From Rugalucina vietnamica (lineage: Eukaryota; Mollusca; Bivalvia; Lucinida; Lucinidae), in contig OZ024874.1 of the NCBI GenBank assembly GCA_964017185.1, positions 16,549,957 through 16,613,956 on the forward strand: a DNA stretch of 64,000 bases, given 5' to 3'. Position numbers and translations under genes: made by a program. The first letter of the stretch is position 1, and the number at the start of each line of letters is the position of its first letter. Below the pieces are notes generated by a model, which saw only the letters and a program-made list of their open reading frames with translations, was not told the origin of the DNA and searched no databases. Shown piece after piece: positions 1 through 10,400 of the stretch.

Positions 1-675
1 TGCATTTTTAATTTCAATTAGTATAGCACAGACGCGTTTGACATTGCTTTGAATTCATACCTGACCATATTTTCTTTGTTGTATGTGATTGGGCTTTTGT
101 TCGTTTTAACACAATAGCTCGGTGCGCCTATGCTTCAATGCATTCGCCGTTCACGTTCTTACTAGAAAGTTTATACTTTCTGTATTCCGCCTTGATACGG
201 AATTAAATATTTTTTCCTATATATTTACAGGTATGATCTATTCATGTTTTGTTAGATAAAGATGAGTAGTTATGTTTAATGTAAATTGTACTTTTCATTA
301 TATTTTGTAAAGCCTGTTTCCTTTGAATTCAATAGAAGCTTTGTGAAATGATGCTTCGTCCAATACATTGTGTGTATTGATTTTGATTGTATTGTTCATG
401 TCCTTTGTGTAAATCGTTTGTATTGATATTTTGTATCATTTACTCATAATGCATTCGCCGTTCACGTTCTTACTAGAAAGTTTATACTTTCTGTATTCCG
501 CCTTGATACGGAATTAAATATTTTTTCCTATATATTTACAGTCATACCATTGTTTAGCCATGATGTCCATCAGATGGCAGCCATATTGTTAATGTAAATA
601 GATTTCATCAACTACTCCTGAGTTTGGGTCTTCAGTTTATCGCCAGGAACCATGAAAGAACCCGAATCGGTTATA
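1..675 (+). repeat. 5' LTR of element 1 (first ~20 bases outside window)
   Basis: Matches 11836-12510 with one substitution. The end is set by where the copies diverge: after GGTTATA at 675 the 5' copy enters the primer-binding site and the 3' copy enters flanking DNA. The presumed LTR ends TGTAAC and GTTATA form an imperfect inverted pair. It contains a 94-bp internal direct duplication (137-230 and 448-541). Confidence 0.93.
137..230 (+). repeat. Intra-LTR 94-bp direct duplication, copy 1 (copy 2 at 448-541)
   Basis: The segment from AATGCATTCGCCG to TATTTACAG occurs twice, seemingly identical, in each LTR (3' LTR copies at 11972-12065 and 12283-12376). Each copy holds two adjacent hairpins: AGAAAG (164-169) with CTTTCT (176-181), and ATTCCG (184-189) with CGGAAT (198-203). 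Function unknown. Its retention in both LTRs shows that it predates this insertion, because both LTRs are copied from one template. Confidence 0.85.
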
Positions 676-676
676 T

Positions 677-690
677 TGGTGGCCAGTGTA
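677..690 (+). promoter_or_regulatory. Candidate primer-binding site
   Basis: TGGTGGCCAG begins one base after the 5' LTR, where an LTR element's minus-strand primer site belongs. TGG would pair with the CCA end of a tRNA whose acceptor 3' strand reads about ACTGGCC. I do not recognise which tRNA this is. Confidence 0.6.
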
Positions 691-3370
691 TAAGATGGTT
701 CCATCGGTCGATTGCCAAAAGATTCAGCAGAAGGAGTATTCGTTGACCTACATTCTTGTGCTTTTTGGATTATGTTGCTATAAATAACAACACGTCTTGA
801 CGTCAGCGACGATGGTCCAATAGATGACAAGGATCTTCCACCTGTTTCTAAATATGGATGTTTATTCTGTGTGTTTCATGATGTCACGTTTCGCTTATCC
901 AATGGATTAATGCGTGTTTGTGTAATCTTGATTTCAATACCATATATGGATAATTCGCTTCTATGGATACCATGACGTACAAGTGATTGTCCAATGGAGT
1001 TGTGTTTCCTGTTCCGCCATGTTTATTTACATAAACATTATAGTGCCAGCCACGTGTGTGCTATCTCGGGGCCCCGTTCTTGTTGCGCTGTTGTTCTTAG
1101 AGAAATGTCAACTGACGGACAGAACGTGTTAGTACCAGTGACTGTAAGGAGAGGAACCAAAACCTTCACCGCACATTAACTGCGCAGTGACATTGTGCTT
1201 CTTGTGTATTTGTGTTTGTGATTTATGTAGTGTTTGTATAGTGGATATTATAGGATATGTTTGTATTTGCCGGTAAGATTTTTGTATTATTTTCATTTTG
1301 TTTGGAGCTATTTTTCAGGCTCCATTTTTCAGTGTAGCATTTTCAGATTCAATAAGGGAGTATTTTTCAGCTCCTACTTTTCAATTTGAAGTAAACAACC
1401 CAAGCTATACGTTTCTTTTGACAGTCATATTACCCCGGGGTTATACTCGTTTTCATTCTAAACGCGAATCGACATACGCGCATACTGTCACAGGAAATGT
1501 TAGTTTGATCAATAAACTGAGTTGATTTTACACAGAAAAATAAGACATCTCAGTTAACAGCTTATTTATCCTATTAGAAAAGCCCAAATTTACGCTTCAT
1601 CGTTGTTCGCCTGATAAATTAGCATTTTGTCAGTGACAAGCGATAATCCCTACCTGTGTGAAAATATTTGTTGGTTCCCGTTCGACAAGTTCAAGCTAAC
1701 ACTATTGTTGACTTAGCCGTTTTCGCATTGTATCGATTTGCAAAGCTGGTTCCCTGCTCCCGATAACTCGCGGAAGTGTTATAAATACCTTTAGAATATA
1801 AAAGTAATTATCGGATGGCCAGGTAGCCTAATCGGTAGAGGCGCTGTTATTGTATTGCAGTAGTAATCCGTTGGTCGCGGGTTCGAATCACAGTAGGAGC
1901 TAAATTTTTTTTCTCGACATATTTTTTTTTCTCAAAATATTATCTCTATTACATTTTTTTTTCTCTACATTTGTTCTTTATTTATTTTTCTACTGATTTC
2001 ACTTTCTAGTATTTATTGTTTTGTACTCCTGTACTTATATTTTGTGTGTTTGAATCTGTGCAAATGTGTTTACATATTTTCTTTTTCAATTTCATTTGAA
2101 TTCATTTATCACTTGATGCTTATGCTATTGTTTCAGCAAATGTTTTGATTGTTGTCTTACCCTCCCTAATTACACGGGTTGTTTTGATTGTTGTCTTTCC
2201 TCCCAAATTATATTTGTGGTACAACTACTGTGTTTTCAAATGTTATCCCCCAGTTTAGATGGTACATATGGTGTAGATATTTAGGTAGGTAGTTACAGTG
2301 AATAAACAAGATAGTGAATAAATAAGATAAGCATATCAGTAAGTTTGCGACTGATTTTGTTTTTCAAGAAGCGCGTTGTTTTGTGCAACAGGATATCAAG
2401 CGTCGACATTTTTTTTTTAATATTCCAGTTACGATACAATAATCTGACTTTTGGTTCTTAACCGGTAGGCAGTTCAGTACATTGCCACTGTCCACATTCA
2501 TTTTGGTTGCTAACTGTACGCATAGCTGCGGTTAGTTTAAAAACGCGTAGTTTTGCTTTGTAGTTAGCAAGCAGAATTTCTTTTCGGTAAAGATCGATCT
2601 GACAACAAAGATCTGATTTGATCATTACACTGTACGACTAGCTGTCATTAAAAAAAAATACCGTCGATCGCTATCAAATTCGTACTGTACGCATTGCTCG
2701 CCGGTTTTGAAATAACCGGTTTTGTTTTGTATATCAGTTGAAGAACTTCTATCAGTGCATCATATTATTAAACCACCATGGCTCATTCACTGCACAATTA
2801 ACATCACCAACAAACAACTAACTTTCACTTCACTGTACGACTAGTTGCTGCTATTGTAAAGACGCATTGTTGTGCTTTGTGTGTGAACAGATTCGATGGA
2901 TTGTGCTTCATGTGTGATTTATTCGAAGGATTAATACGGAGTTTCACTACGTGGTGCTATTCATTGCGGAATATTGTTATTCACTGTACGACTAGACCTC
3001 AAGTCTAAAATTGTGTGTCGATAGTGATACTGTGACTTATATTAAGGCAAATCATATAAAAGCAGAAGTTTTGTGTCGATAGTGATATTGTGACTTTAAA
3101 TTAAGACATAACATACATATTCTTCGGACAATAGTGAATCAGTTTTGAACAACATTTCAGTGTTTGTTTACATTACACTTAGTGGTCGACGTGTGGATAT
3201 ATTCGGTTGAATTCTGGATCTTCGACTGTACATCGTTCTGTGTGCCTGAAAATAGAAAAAGTAATTCATTAGCACATGATTATTAAATTATCCAGAAAGA
3301 GGATAAACTGTGCGATTGTACATAAACTCTTAACAAGATTATATGAGAATTACTTTACGTACACCTCGAC
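691..3370 (+). other. Long untranslated leader of element 1
   Basis: About 2.7 kb between the primer-binding site and gag. It has only short unremarkable open frames in either direction. It contains a tRNA-like segment (1817-1901) and T-rich tracts after it. CACTGTACGACTAG recurs near 2626, 2832 and 2982, and a phrase around GTGTCGATAGTGATA occurs twice (about 3015 and 3072). The leader may carry packaging, promoter or splice signals, but none can be assigned. Confidence 0.6.
1817..1901 (+). other. tRNA-like sequence (pol III A and B boxes) in the leader
   Basis: TAGCCTAATCGG fits the A-box consensus and GGTTCGAATC fits the B box, with spacing like a tRNA carrying a long variable arm or insert. 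The presumed T stem pairs poorly and the acceptor ends do not match, so it is not a good functional tRNA. The 5' end reads GGCCAG, the same as part of the primer-binding site TGGTGGCCAG. It could be a degenerate tRNA, a SINE head, or a fragment related to the primer tRNA. Confidence 0.5.
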
Positions 3371-6300
3371 ATGGATAAATCTAAGGACACGCGAGCGGAC
3401 AGGGCAGCCAGGAGAGCATTGAGAAGTGAAGCTGTAGCAAAAACAGAGCAAGCAGAGGAAGAAAAAGCTATTCAGCAACACTGGGAAGACTTTATAAGAA
3501 AGAAAGCCATGTCCAGTGGACAGAAAAGAATTCAAGACCAACGTGCAGATCACATAAGAAGCTTGGCAAGACAGAGAAGAGACTCAAATGTACAAATGCT
3601 ACATGAAGCTTTGCACAGTGGAGAGGATGAAGAGAGAGAAAAGCAAGAAATGTCTTTAAGACGAACAGAGGGGGAGGATCTCATAAGAAAACAAATTGAA
3701 ATGAGGAAACAGAGAGAAAAGCAAGAAACGTCTTTAAGACGAACAGAAGGGGAGGATCTCATAAGGAAACAAATAGAAGTGAGGAAACAGAGAGAAGCAT
3801 TAGAACGAAAGGAGGAAGAAGATAGTAGAAAGAAGAAAGAAGAAATGAGGAAGCAGAGAGAAGAGGAATTGAGGAAGCAGAAAGAAGATTACTTAAGGAA
3901 GCAAAAAGAAGAGGAGGTATTGAGGAAGCAGAGAGCAGAGGAATTGAGAAGACAGAAAGAAGAGGAGTTAAGAAAGCAGAAAGAAGAGGAATTAAGGAAG
4001 CAAAAAGATGTGGAATTGAAAAAGCAGAAAGAAGAGGAATTGAGAAAGCAGAGGGAAGAGGAATGGAGGAGACAAAAAGAAGATGAATTAAGGAAGCAGA
4101 AAGAAGAGGAATGGAGGAAGCAGAAAGAAGAGGAATTGAGAAAGCAGAGAGATGAAGAAATGAGGAAGCAGAGGGAAGATGAATGGAGGAGACAAAGAGA
4201 AGACGAATTGAAAAAGCAGAAAGAAGCAGAATTGAGGAAACAGAGAGAAGAGGAATGGAGGAAGCAGAAAGAAGAGGAATTGAGAAGGCAGAAGGAAGAG
4301 GAATTGAGAAGACAGAAAGAAGATGAGTTAAGAAAGCAGAAAGAAGAGGAATTGATGAAGCGAAAAGAAGAAGAGGACCGTAGAAAGAAGGAAGAGGAGT
4401 TGCAAAAGCAGAGAGAAGCATTGAAGAGAAAGATGGAAGAGGATCTCAGAAAGAAAAGAGAGGATGAATTGAGGAGACAAAAAGAAGAAGAAGAATTAAA
4501 GCGGAAGAAAGAGATAGAATTGCAAAGACAAATGGAAGAGGAAATTAGAAGAAAGAAAGAGGATGAATTAAACAGACAACGGGAAGAAGCATTAAGGAAA
4601 AAGGAGGAAGAGGACCGCAGAAAGAAGGAAGACGATTTGCGGAGACAAAGAGCAGAGGAAGAATTAAAGCGGAAGAAAGAGATAGAATTGCAAAGACAAA
4701 TGGAAGAGGAAATTAGAAGAAAGAAAGAGGATGAATTAAACAGACAACGGGAAGAAGCATTAAGGAAAAAGGAGGAAGAGGACCGCAGAAAGAAGGAAGA
4801 CGATTTGCGGAGACAAAGAGCAGAGGAAGAATTAAAGCGGAAGAAAGAGATAGAATATCAAAGAGACATAGAAGAGGAAATAAAAAGAAAAGAAGAGGAG
4901 GAATATAATTTACTCATAGAAAAAGAGATAGAGAAACGCATTGAAGAAGCTTTACAAAGGCACATGCAGGACCTCGAGAAAGAAAAGAATGAACAACAAT
5001 TGCAAAGAAACAGAGAGATTGAGTTGAGGCGTCGCCAAGAAGAGGAAATGAAACAACAGTACACTAAGCAGTTGCAAGAAAAGGAACAATTGCTTATGAA
5101 GTACAAAGAGGAATTTTTAAATAGGCAAAATGAAGAAGATGAAAGAAAGATAAGGCTGATAGAAGCTGAACGCGAGCGAGCGATTCAACGACAAAAGGAA
5201 GAGGATGCAGCTGAAAGGAGAAGACAGATAGAAAGAGAGAAAGAAAAGGAAATAAATAGGCGCGTCAGTGAAGCATTACAAAGACGTCAAAGAATTGAAC
5301 ATGAGGAAGAATTGAGACAACAGCAAAAGTATGAGGAGGAACAGAGCTTACTGAGAAAAAATGCTGAAGAGATTCAAGAGTTTTATCAGCGTCAAATCGA
5401 CCAAAAAGAAAACGAATTACAGATGTATAAAGAGGAAGAGAAGAAAAGACGTCTTAGAACAGAAACTGACATAGGAGATTATATACAACGACCAGACACT
5501 GCTCTGAAAGAAACAAGTGAGGCTGATATAAAACAAAGACTAGGGATAGAGATGAAATTTGAAAAGGATAGAAGTACAGGTTATGGGTATGGGGCAATAC
5601 CGAAGCGACCACAAACTCCAGTGATGGAAGAATCGTTCGGAAAAGTTCTTGATCGAGAAATAGTAGACATGGATAGAAGATTGACAAATTTGGGTATACC
5701 AGAGAAGACATCGACTGTTAAGAAATTGTTTAGAAGTGAGCAAACTATGTTACCAAGAATGGAACATAGAATAGATGAGGATGAGAATCTTGTGCATGCT
5801 TTTGGAGAAGATGAAATACAGCTCCATGCATCACGAGATACGTACACCTTTGATCAAGAATGTGACCTTGGATTTGAACCACAGGAACAATCATCTTTTG
5901 GACAAAGAGTGTTTGACACAGAAAAGGACAGCAGCGAAAGAACAGATCTGTATACGTTTGCAGGTGAAGATCTAAAAAAGATCTTTTATGAAGGTTACAA
6001 ATTCGCCATGGAAGATCTGAAGAAAGAAAGAAAGAACTCTGCTTCAAAGATAGAAGAGAGTGAACAATGCAAACAACATAAAGAAGAAAGAGTCCCAATT
6101 ACCCACCCACGCTTAATAGAAATGCCCAAGAAAGAAAGAAATTCTACAGATGTCAATCAGGATGATTACATCAAGTTAGATTGTTTTGACAGAGACTTAG
6201 CCTTAGAAGAAGAGCGTCTGGCAAGGAGAGAACGACTGTTAGAAGAAAGAAAAAGAAGACAAAGAATATTGGAAGAGAAAAGGGAGAAGTTGCGGAAAGC

Positions 6301-7357
6301 AGAGATTGAACTGATTAAGAAAGAGGCCTGGCTGAAAGAGCAAGAAGACACAGCAGACAGACAGCTATTTTACCCGGTCGATGAAAGTGTCCGTCAACAG
6401 GAAGTAGAATTACAGTATAGAGCGGAACAAATTAGGGCTCGGGAGAATGAGATAAACAGAAAAGAAAGCTTATTTCAGCAAGAGTTGAAAAATCTCCAAA
6501 AGTTAAAGCAATCTGAGAAAGCCGATAACAAGAATGGACAAAGTACAACAAAGGAATTTGAAAAGACAGAGGAGAGTTTAAAAGGAAAACCATCTGGTGA
6601 GGAACAATCAAACACAGAGAAGTCATGTTTTACACAAGAAGTAACACAAGCAAGTAAAGAGAAAAGTACAGCTGCTAATGCCAATGATCCACCAAAGTTG
6701 TCACCATTTTCCGGAGAAGAAATAAAGGCTAAGAATATGGCTTCTTATGAAGAGTGGAAGTATGAAGTTGAATATTTGATGCAAGGTGGAAATTATAGTG
6801 AAAGTCAAATGGGCCAGGCTATTCGAAGGTCACTGAGATCACAAGCAAAACGCGTGGTGATGCCATTAGGTGCATCGGCTTCAGTGCAGGAGATCATGAA
6901 GAAGTTGGAATCAGTGTTCGGAAGTATTGCGACAAGAGGAGCTATCATGAGAGAATTTTATACCGCAACTCAACAACAGGATGAATCAGTGTCATTATGG
7001 GGCCTCAGACTCGAAGAAATAATACATCGAGCATTAGAGAAAGGACATATTAGACCTGAAGAGAAGAACGATTTATTGAAGGACATATTCTGGAGAGGAC
7101 TTAGGAGTGAAAAGATGAAGAATGCAACTAGAGTCCACTTTGAATCGATCTCTAATTTCGAACTTTTGAGGAGAGCAGTCAGAGAAGAAGAAAATCAAAT
7201 AGCTATCAATACAGGAATCAAATTGCAACAACAGAGAGTAGAAGACGATCCGAAATATAAGAATTTACAAGACCAAGTAACATCACTACAGAAACAGCTG
7301 AAGAATAAAGAAGAAAAGAAAGAAGAAAAATCAAATCACGGGAATTTAAACGCCTAG
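3371..7357 (+). CDS. Gag polyprotein of element 1, with very long coiled coil and PNMA-like capsid
   Basis: 1328 residues from the ATG at 3371. Residues about 25-700 are an almost uninterrupted charged coiled coil built from R-K-Q-K-E-E-E-L heptad-like repeats. Inside it a 168-nt unit is tandemly duplicated (4493-4660 and 4661-4828, apparently identical; a third partial unit starts at 4829), adding 56 residues in frame. A second charged helix lies at about 942-992. Residues about 1105-1280 (from PPKLSPFSGEE) resemble the capsid domain of Ty3/gypsy Gag and the PNMA/Arc family. No CCHC zinc knuckle is present; the C-terminus is lysine/glutamate-rich. It is much longer than typical Gag proteins of a few hundred residues. 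It presumably forms the particle. It ends two codons after the frameshift heptamer. Confidence 0.92.
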   Translation: MDKSKDTRADRAARRALRSEAVAKTEQAEEEKAIQQHWEDFIRKKAMSSGQKRIQDQRADHIRSLARQRRDSNVQMLHEALHSGEDEEREKQEMSLRRTEGEDLIRKQIEMRKQREKQETSLRRTEGEDLIRKQIEVRKQREALERKEEEDSRKKKEEMRKQREEELRKQKEDYLRKQKEEEVLRKQRAEELRRQKEEELRKQKEEELRKQKDVELKKQKEEELRKQREEEWRRQKEDELRKQKEEEWRKQKEEELRKQRDEEMRKQREDEWRRQREDELKKQKEAELRKQREEEWRKQKEEELRRQKEEELRRQKEDELRKQKEEELMKRKEEEDRRKKEEELQKQREALKRKMEEDLRKKREDELRRQKEEEELKRKKEIELQRQMEEEIRRKKEDELNRQREEALRKKEEEDRRKKEDDLRRQRAEEELKRKKEIELQRQMEEEIRRKKEDELNRQREEALRKKEEEDRRKKEDDLRRQRAEEELKRKKEIEYQRDIEEEIKRKEEEEYNLLIEKEIEKRIEEALQRHMQDLEKEKNEQQLQRNREIELRRRQEEEMKQQYTKQLQEKEQLLMKYKEEFLNRQNEEDERKIRLIEAERERAIQRQKEEDAAERRRQIEREKEKEINRRVSEALQRRQRIEHEEELRQQQKYEEEQSLLRKNAEEIQEFYQRQIDQKENELQMYKEEEKKRRLRTETDIGDYIQRPDTALKETSEADIKQRLGIEMKFEKDRSTGYGYGAIPKRPQTPVMEESFGKVLDREIVDMDRRLTNLGIPEKTSTVKKLFRSEQTMLPRMEHRIDEDENLVHAFGEDEIQLHASRDTYTFDQECDLGFEPQEQSSFGQRVFDTEKDSSERTDLYTFAGEDLKKIFYEGYKFAMEDLKKERKNSASKIEESEQCKQHKEERVPITHPRLIEMPKKERNSTDVNQDDYIKLDCFDRDLALEEERLARRERLLEERKRRQRILEEKREKLRKAEIELIKKEAWLKEQEDTADRQLFYPVDESVRQQEVELQYRAEQIRARENEINRKESLFQQELKNLQKLKQSEKADNKNGQSTTKEFEKTEESLKGKPSGEEQSNTEKSCFTQEVTQASKEKSTAANANDPPKLSPFSGEEIKAKNMASYEEWKYEVEYLMQGGNYSESQMGQAIRRSLRSQAKRVVMPLGASASVQEIMKKLESVFGSIATRGAIMREFYTATQQQDESVSLWGLRLEEIIHRALEKGHIRPEEKNDLLKDIFWRGLRSEKMKNATRVHFESISNFELLRRAVREEENQIAINTGIKLQQQRVEDDPKYKNLQDQVTSLQKQLKNKEEKKEEKSNHGNLNA

Positions 7358-7404
7358 ATGTCTTCAACGCGGGGCTGGCTGAAGACAAACACAAACAAAG
7401 CCCC
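7345..7404 (+). promoter_or_regulatory. -1 programmed ribosomal frameshift signal (slippery site plus H-type pseudoknot)
   Basis: TTTAAAC lies at 7345-7351 in the Gag frame as T TTA AAC, a canonical -1 heptamer. After a 7-nt spacer containing the gag stop, TGTCTTCA (7359-7366) pairs perfectly with TGAAGACA (7380-7387). Within the loop GGGGCT (7371-7376) is complementary to AGCCCC (7399-7404), forming stem 2 of an H-type pseudoknot, with an A-rich 11-nt loop at 7388-7398. Pol is open in exactly the -1 frame and overlaps gag over 7309-7357. Element 2 has the same arrangement at 23973-24032 with a different stem sequence. Confidence 0.9.
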
Positions 7405-10400
7405 AATATAAACGAAAGAGGGCAATTCTCCAGATTAGTTGGCCATTCAAATGAGTCCATAATTTCTTTTTGCGGCCAAGAAACAACGGCTCTCATTGAC
7501 AGTGGATCGATGGTTTCAACAGTATCACAAGAATTCTTTGAGTCAATCATCCCTCGTCCACAATCTGTTGATATCAAAGAGTTAAAACTTTCAATTCAGG
7601 GAGCGGATGGGAATGATATACCATACAATGATTGCATATGGGCGCCCATTGAAGTCCCATTTTGTGATACAACGTTGTGGGTTCTTGTGTTAGTTGTGCC
7701 AAATACAAGATTCAATCAAAAAGTGCCTGTTATTGTTGGAACAAACGCAATATCACGTGCACAGAACCACTGCAATGGACAAGAAGTGCCTACTGAATGG
7801 AAAAATGCTTTCCTTAGTTTACAGAAAGGTTTTGTTGGTGTTGTCAGGTCAACAAATAGAAAGGATATTGAGATCAAACCTTATGAAACTGTGACTTTAT
7901 CAGGATTCACCAGGAAGAAAGGCAATATAGAAACAGCTGTCACAGAACAAACAGAGGGAGCATCAGAAAGAATTGGAGTCTGTCCACGAGTAGTGTCTCT
8001 TCAGTCACCATCCCGGAATCAAAGGATACCAGTTAGAGTGTTCAACATCTCGGCAAAGACTATAACTATTAAACCTCGGACAACGCTATGTGAACTTCAA
8101 GAAGTAAAAGTTTTAAGAAACTTTGATCCCTCAGAACAGGAACAGACAGATGAACCGGTTCATGTAGCAAGCCAATGTAGTAGCCAAGAAGAGAAAGAAA
8201 TAGAATTACCTGAAGGAGTTGACTTGGATACATCAAAGCTAACAGAGGAACAAAAGAAAGATGCAACAGATCTGTTTCATAAGTGGAAACACATTTTTTC
8301 CACAGGAATTACTGATATAGGACAAACTGACCTGGTTAAACACCACATAAAATTGACAAATGAGGAGCCTTTTAAAGAACCTTTTCGGCGGATACCACCA
8401 AACCTCATTCAGGAAGTGCGGGAACATCTTCGGGAAATGTTGCAAGCTGGAGCCATTAGAGAGAGTGAAAGTCCGTTTTCTTCTAACGTCGTCATTGTTA
8501 GAAAAAAAGACGGTACTATCAGATTCTGCGTGGACTTTCGGAAACTGAATAAACGGACAGTTTTGGATGCATATGCCATTCCACGTGTGGAGGATTCACT
8601 TCATCTTCTGGCAGGCTCGAAATATTTCTCAAAGTTGGATCTCAGAAGCGGGTACTGGCAGGTCGAACTGGAAGAGAATGATAAGTGTAAGACAGCGTTC
8701 CAAGTGGGCAACCTGGGCTTTTACGAGTTTAATCGCATGCCGTTTGGTTTGTGCAACGCTCCAGCGACTTTTCAACGTTTGATGGAAAGATGCATGGGCG
8801 ATATGAATCTGCGAGATTGCTTGATTTATCTCGACGACATCATCATCTTTTCGTCGAACTTTGAGGAGCATCTGGAGAAGTTGCAAGCGGTGTTTCAACG
8901 GCTGAGTAATAACCATCTGAAACTAAAAGGAAGCAAGTGTGAATTCTTTAAGAGCCAGGTTTCTTACTTGGGGCATATTGTCTCGGAGGAAGGAATCCGA
9001 ACTGACCCATCAAAGATAGAAGTAGTGAAGACCTGGCCAGTACCCAAATCAGTGAAGGATGTTCGGCAATTTTTGGGATTTACGGGCTACTACAGAAGGT
9101 TCATCGAGGGATACAGTTCAATAGCCCGCCCCCTTAACGACCTGCTTATCGGAAACAGTCCCAAGGAGAAGCAAAAGAAAGGCAGAAAGCCACGGTCTAC
9201 AGGAGCAGCTTTCATATGGGAAACAGCGCAACAAGAAGCTTTTGACACTCTAATCAACAAATTGATCAACCCTCCAGTGTTAGCATACGCTGACTGCAGA
9301 CAACCATTCAAGCTACACACGGATGCTTCATCGTCTGGACTCGGGGCAGTGTTGTATCAAAATCAGGAGGGAATCGACCGAGTCATAGCTTACGCCAGCC
9401 GGAGCCTCAAGCCAGCAGAACGAAATTACCCTGCTCACAAGATGGAATTCCTGGCACTTAAATGGGCGGTCACGGACAAGTTCCACGACTATTTGTATGG
9501 GTCAAAGTTCGAAGTCCTTACAGACAACAATCCATTGACATACATCTTGACTACGGCTAAGTTAGATGCCACAGGACAACGATGGGTTGCTGCTCTGTCC
9601 AATTACGATTTTACCCTTACCTATAGAAGTGGAGCTCAGAACGTAGATGCTGACACCCTCTCAAGAAGACCAGAAATTACTGGACAAGAATGTCGTTTCC
9701 CTGAAGTACTGAGAGCTTTATCGGAAGGCGTTTCCACATCACAAGTTCCGATCGTGCATACTCTTTCACTTCAAGCATCGGCCACAGAGGAAGAAGAAGA
9801 AAAGATACCAGAAGATCTTCTTCAATCAACTGCTTTGACAGCACATGACTGGAAGAAAGCCCAACAAAAGGATCGCTCCATCTCGAAGATTATTCGCTGG
9901 ATCCAGGATGGTCTTCGACCTTCAGCTCAGCTGGTTGAGACAGAAAATATTGATCAACGGTTTCTTCGAGATTGGGACAAGTTGATTCTCATAGATGACA
10001 TTCTTCATCGACGAGTCACTATGGACGAAGGAAGTTGCGATCAGCTTGTCATCCCGCGTCAACTATATCGTGACATCTTCCAGTCATACCACGACGATCT
10101 CGGGCATCAGGGCAGAGACAGAACGTTGTCACTGATGAAAAGAAGATTCTTTTGGCCAGGAATGGACAGTTTTGTGGAATCCAACATACAGAAATGTGGT
10201 CGATGTATACGGCGGAAGATCCTACCAAAAAGAGCAGCTGATTTAGTCAGAATAACATCTACGGCTCCCATGGAACTAGTATGCATCGATTACCTCAAGC
10301 TTGAAAGATCAAAGGGAGGATATGAAAACATACTCGTCATCACGGACCATTTCACCCGATATGCGTACGCAGTTCCCACAAGGAACCAGACTGCCAGAAC

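Noticed and set aside
3759-4421. 220-codon minus-strand frame rich in Leu and Ser
   Set aside because: It is the mirror of the purine-rich gag coiled-coil repeats. Low-complexity codons such as GAG and AAG give Leu and Ser on the opposite strand.
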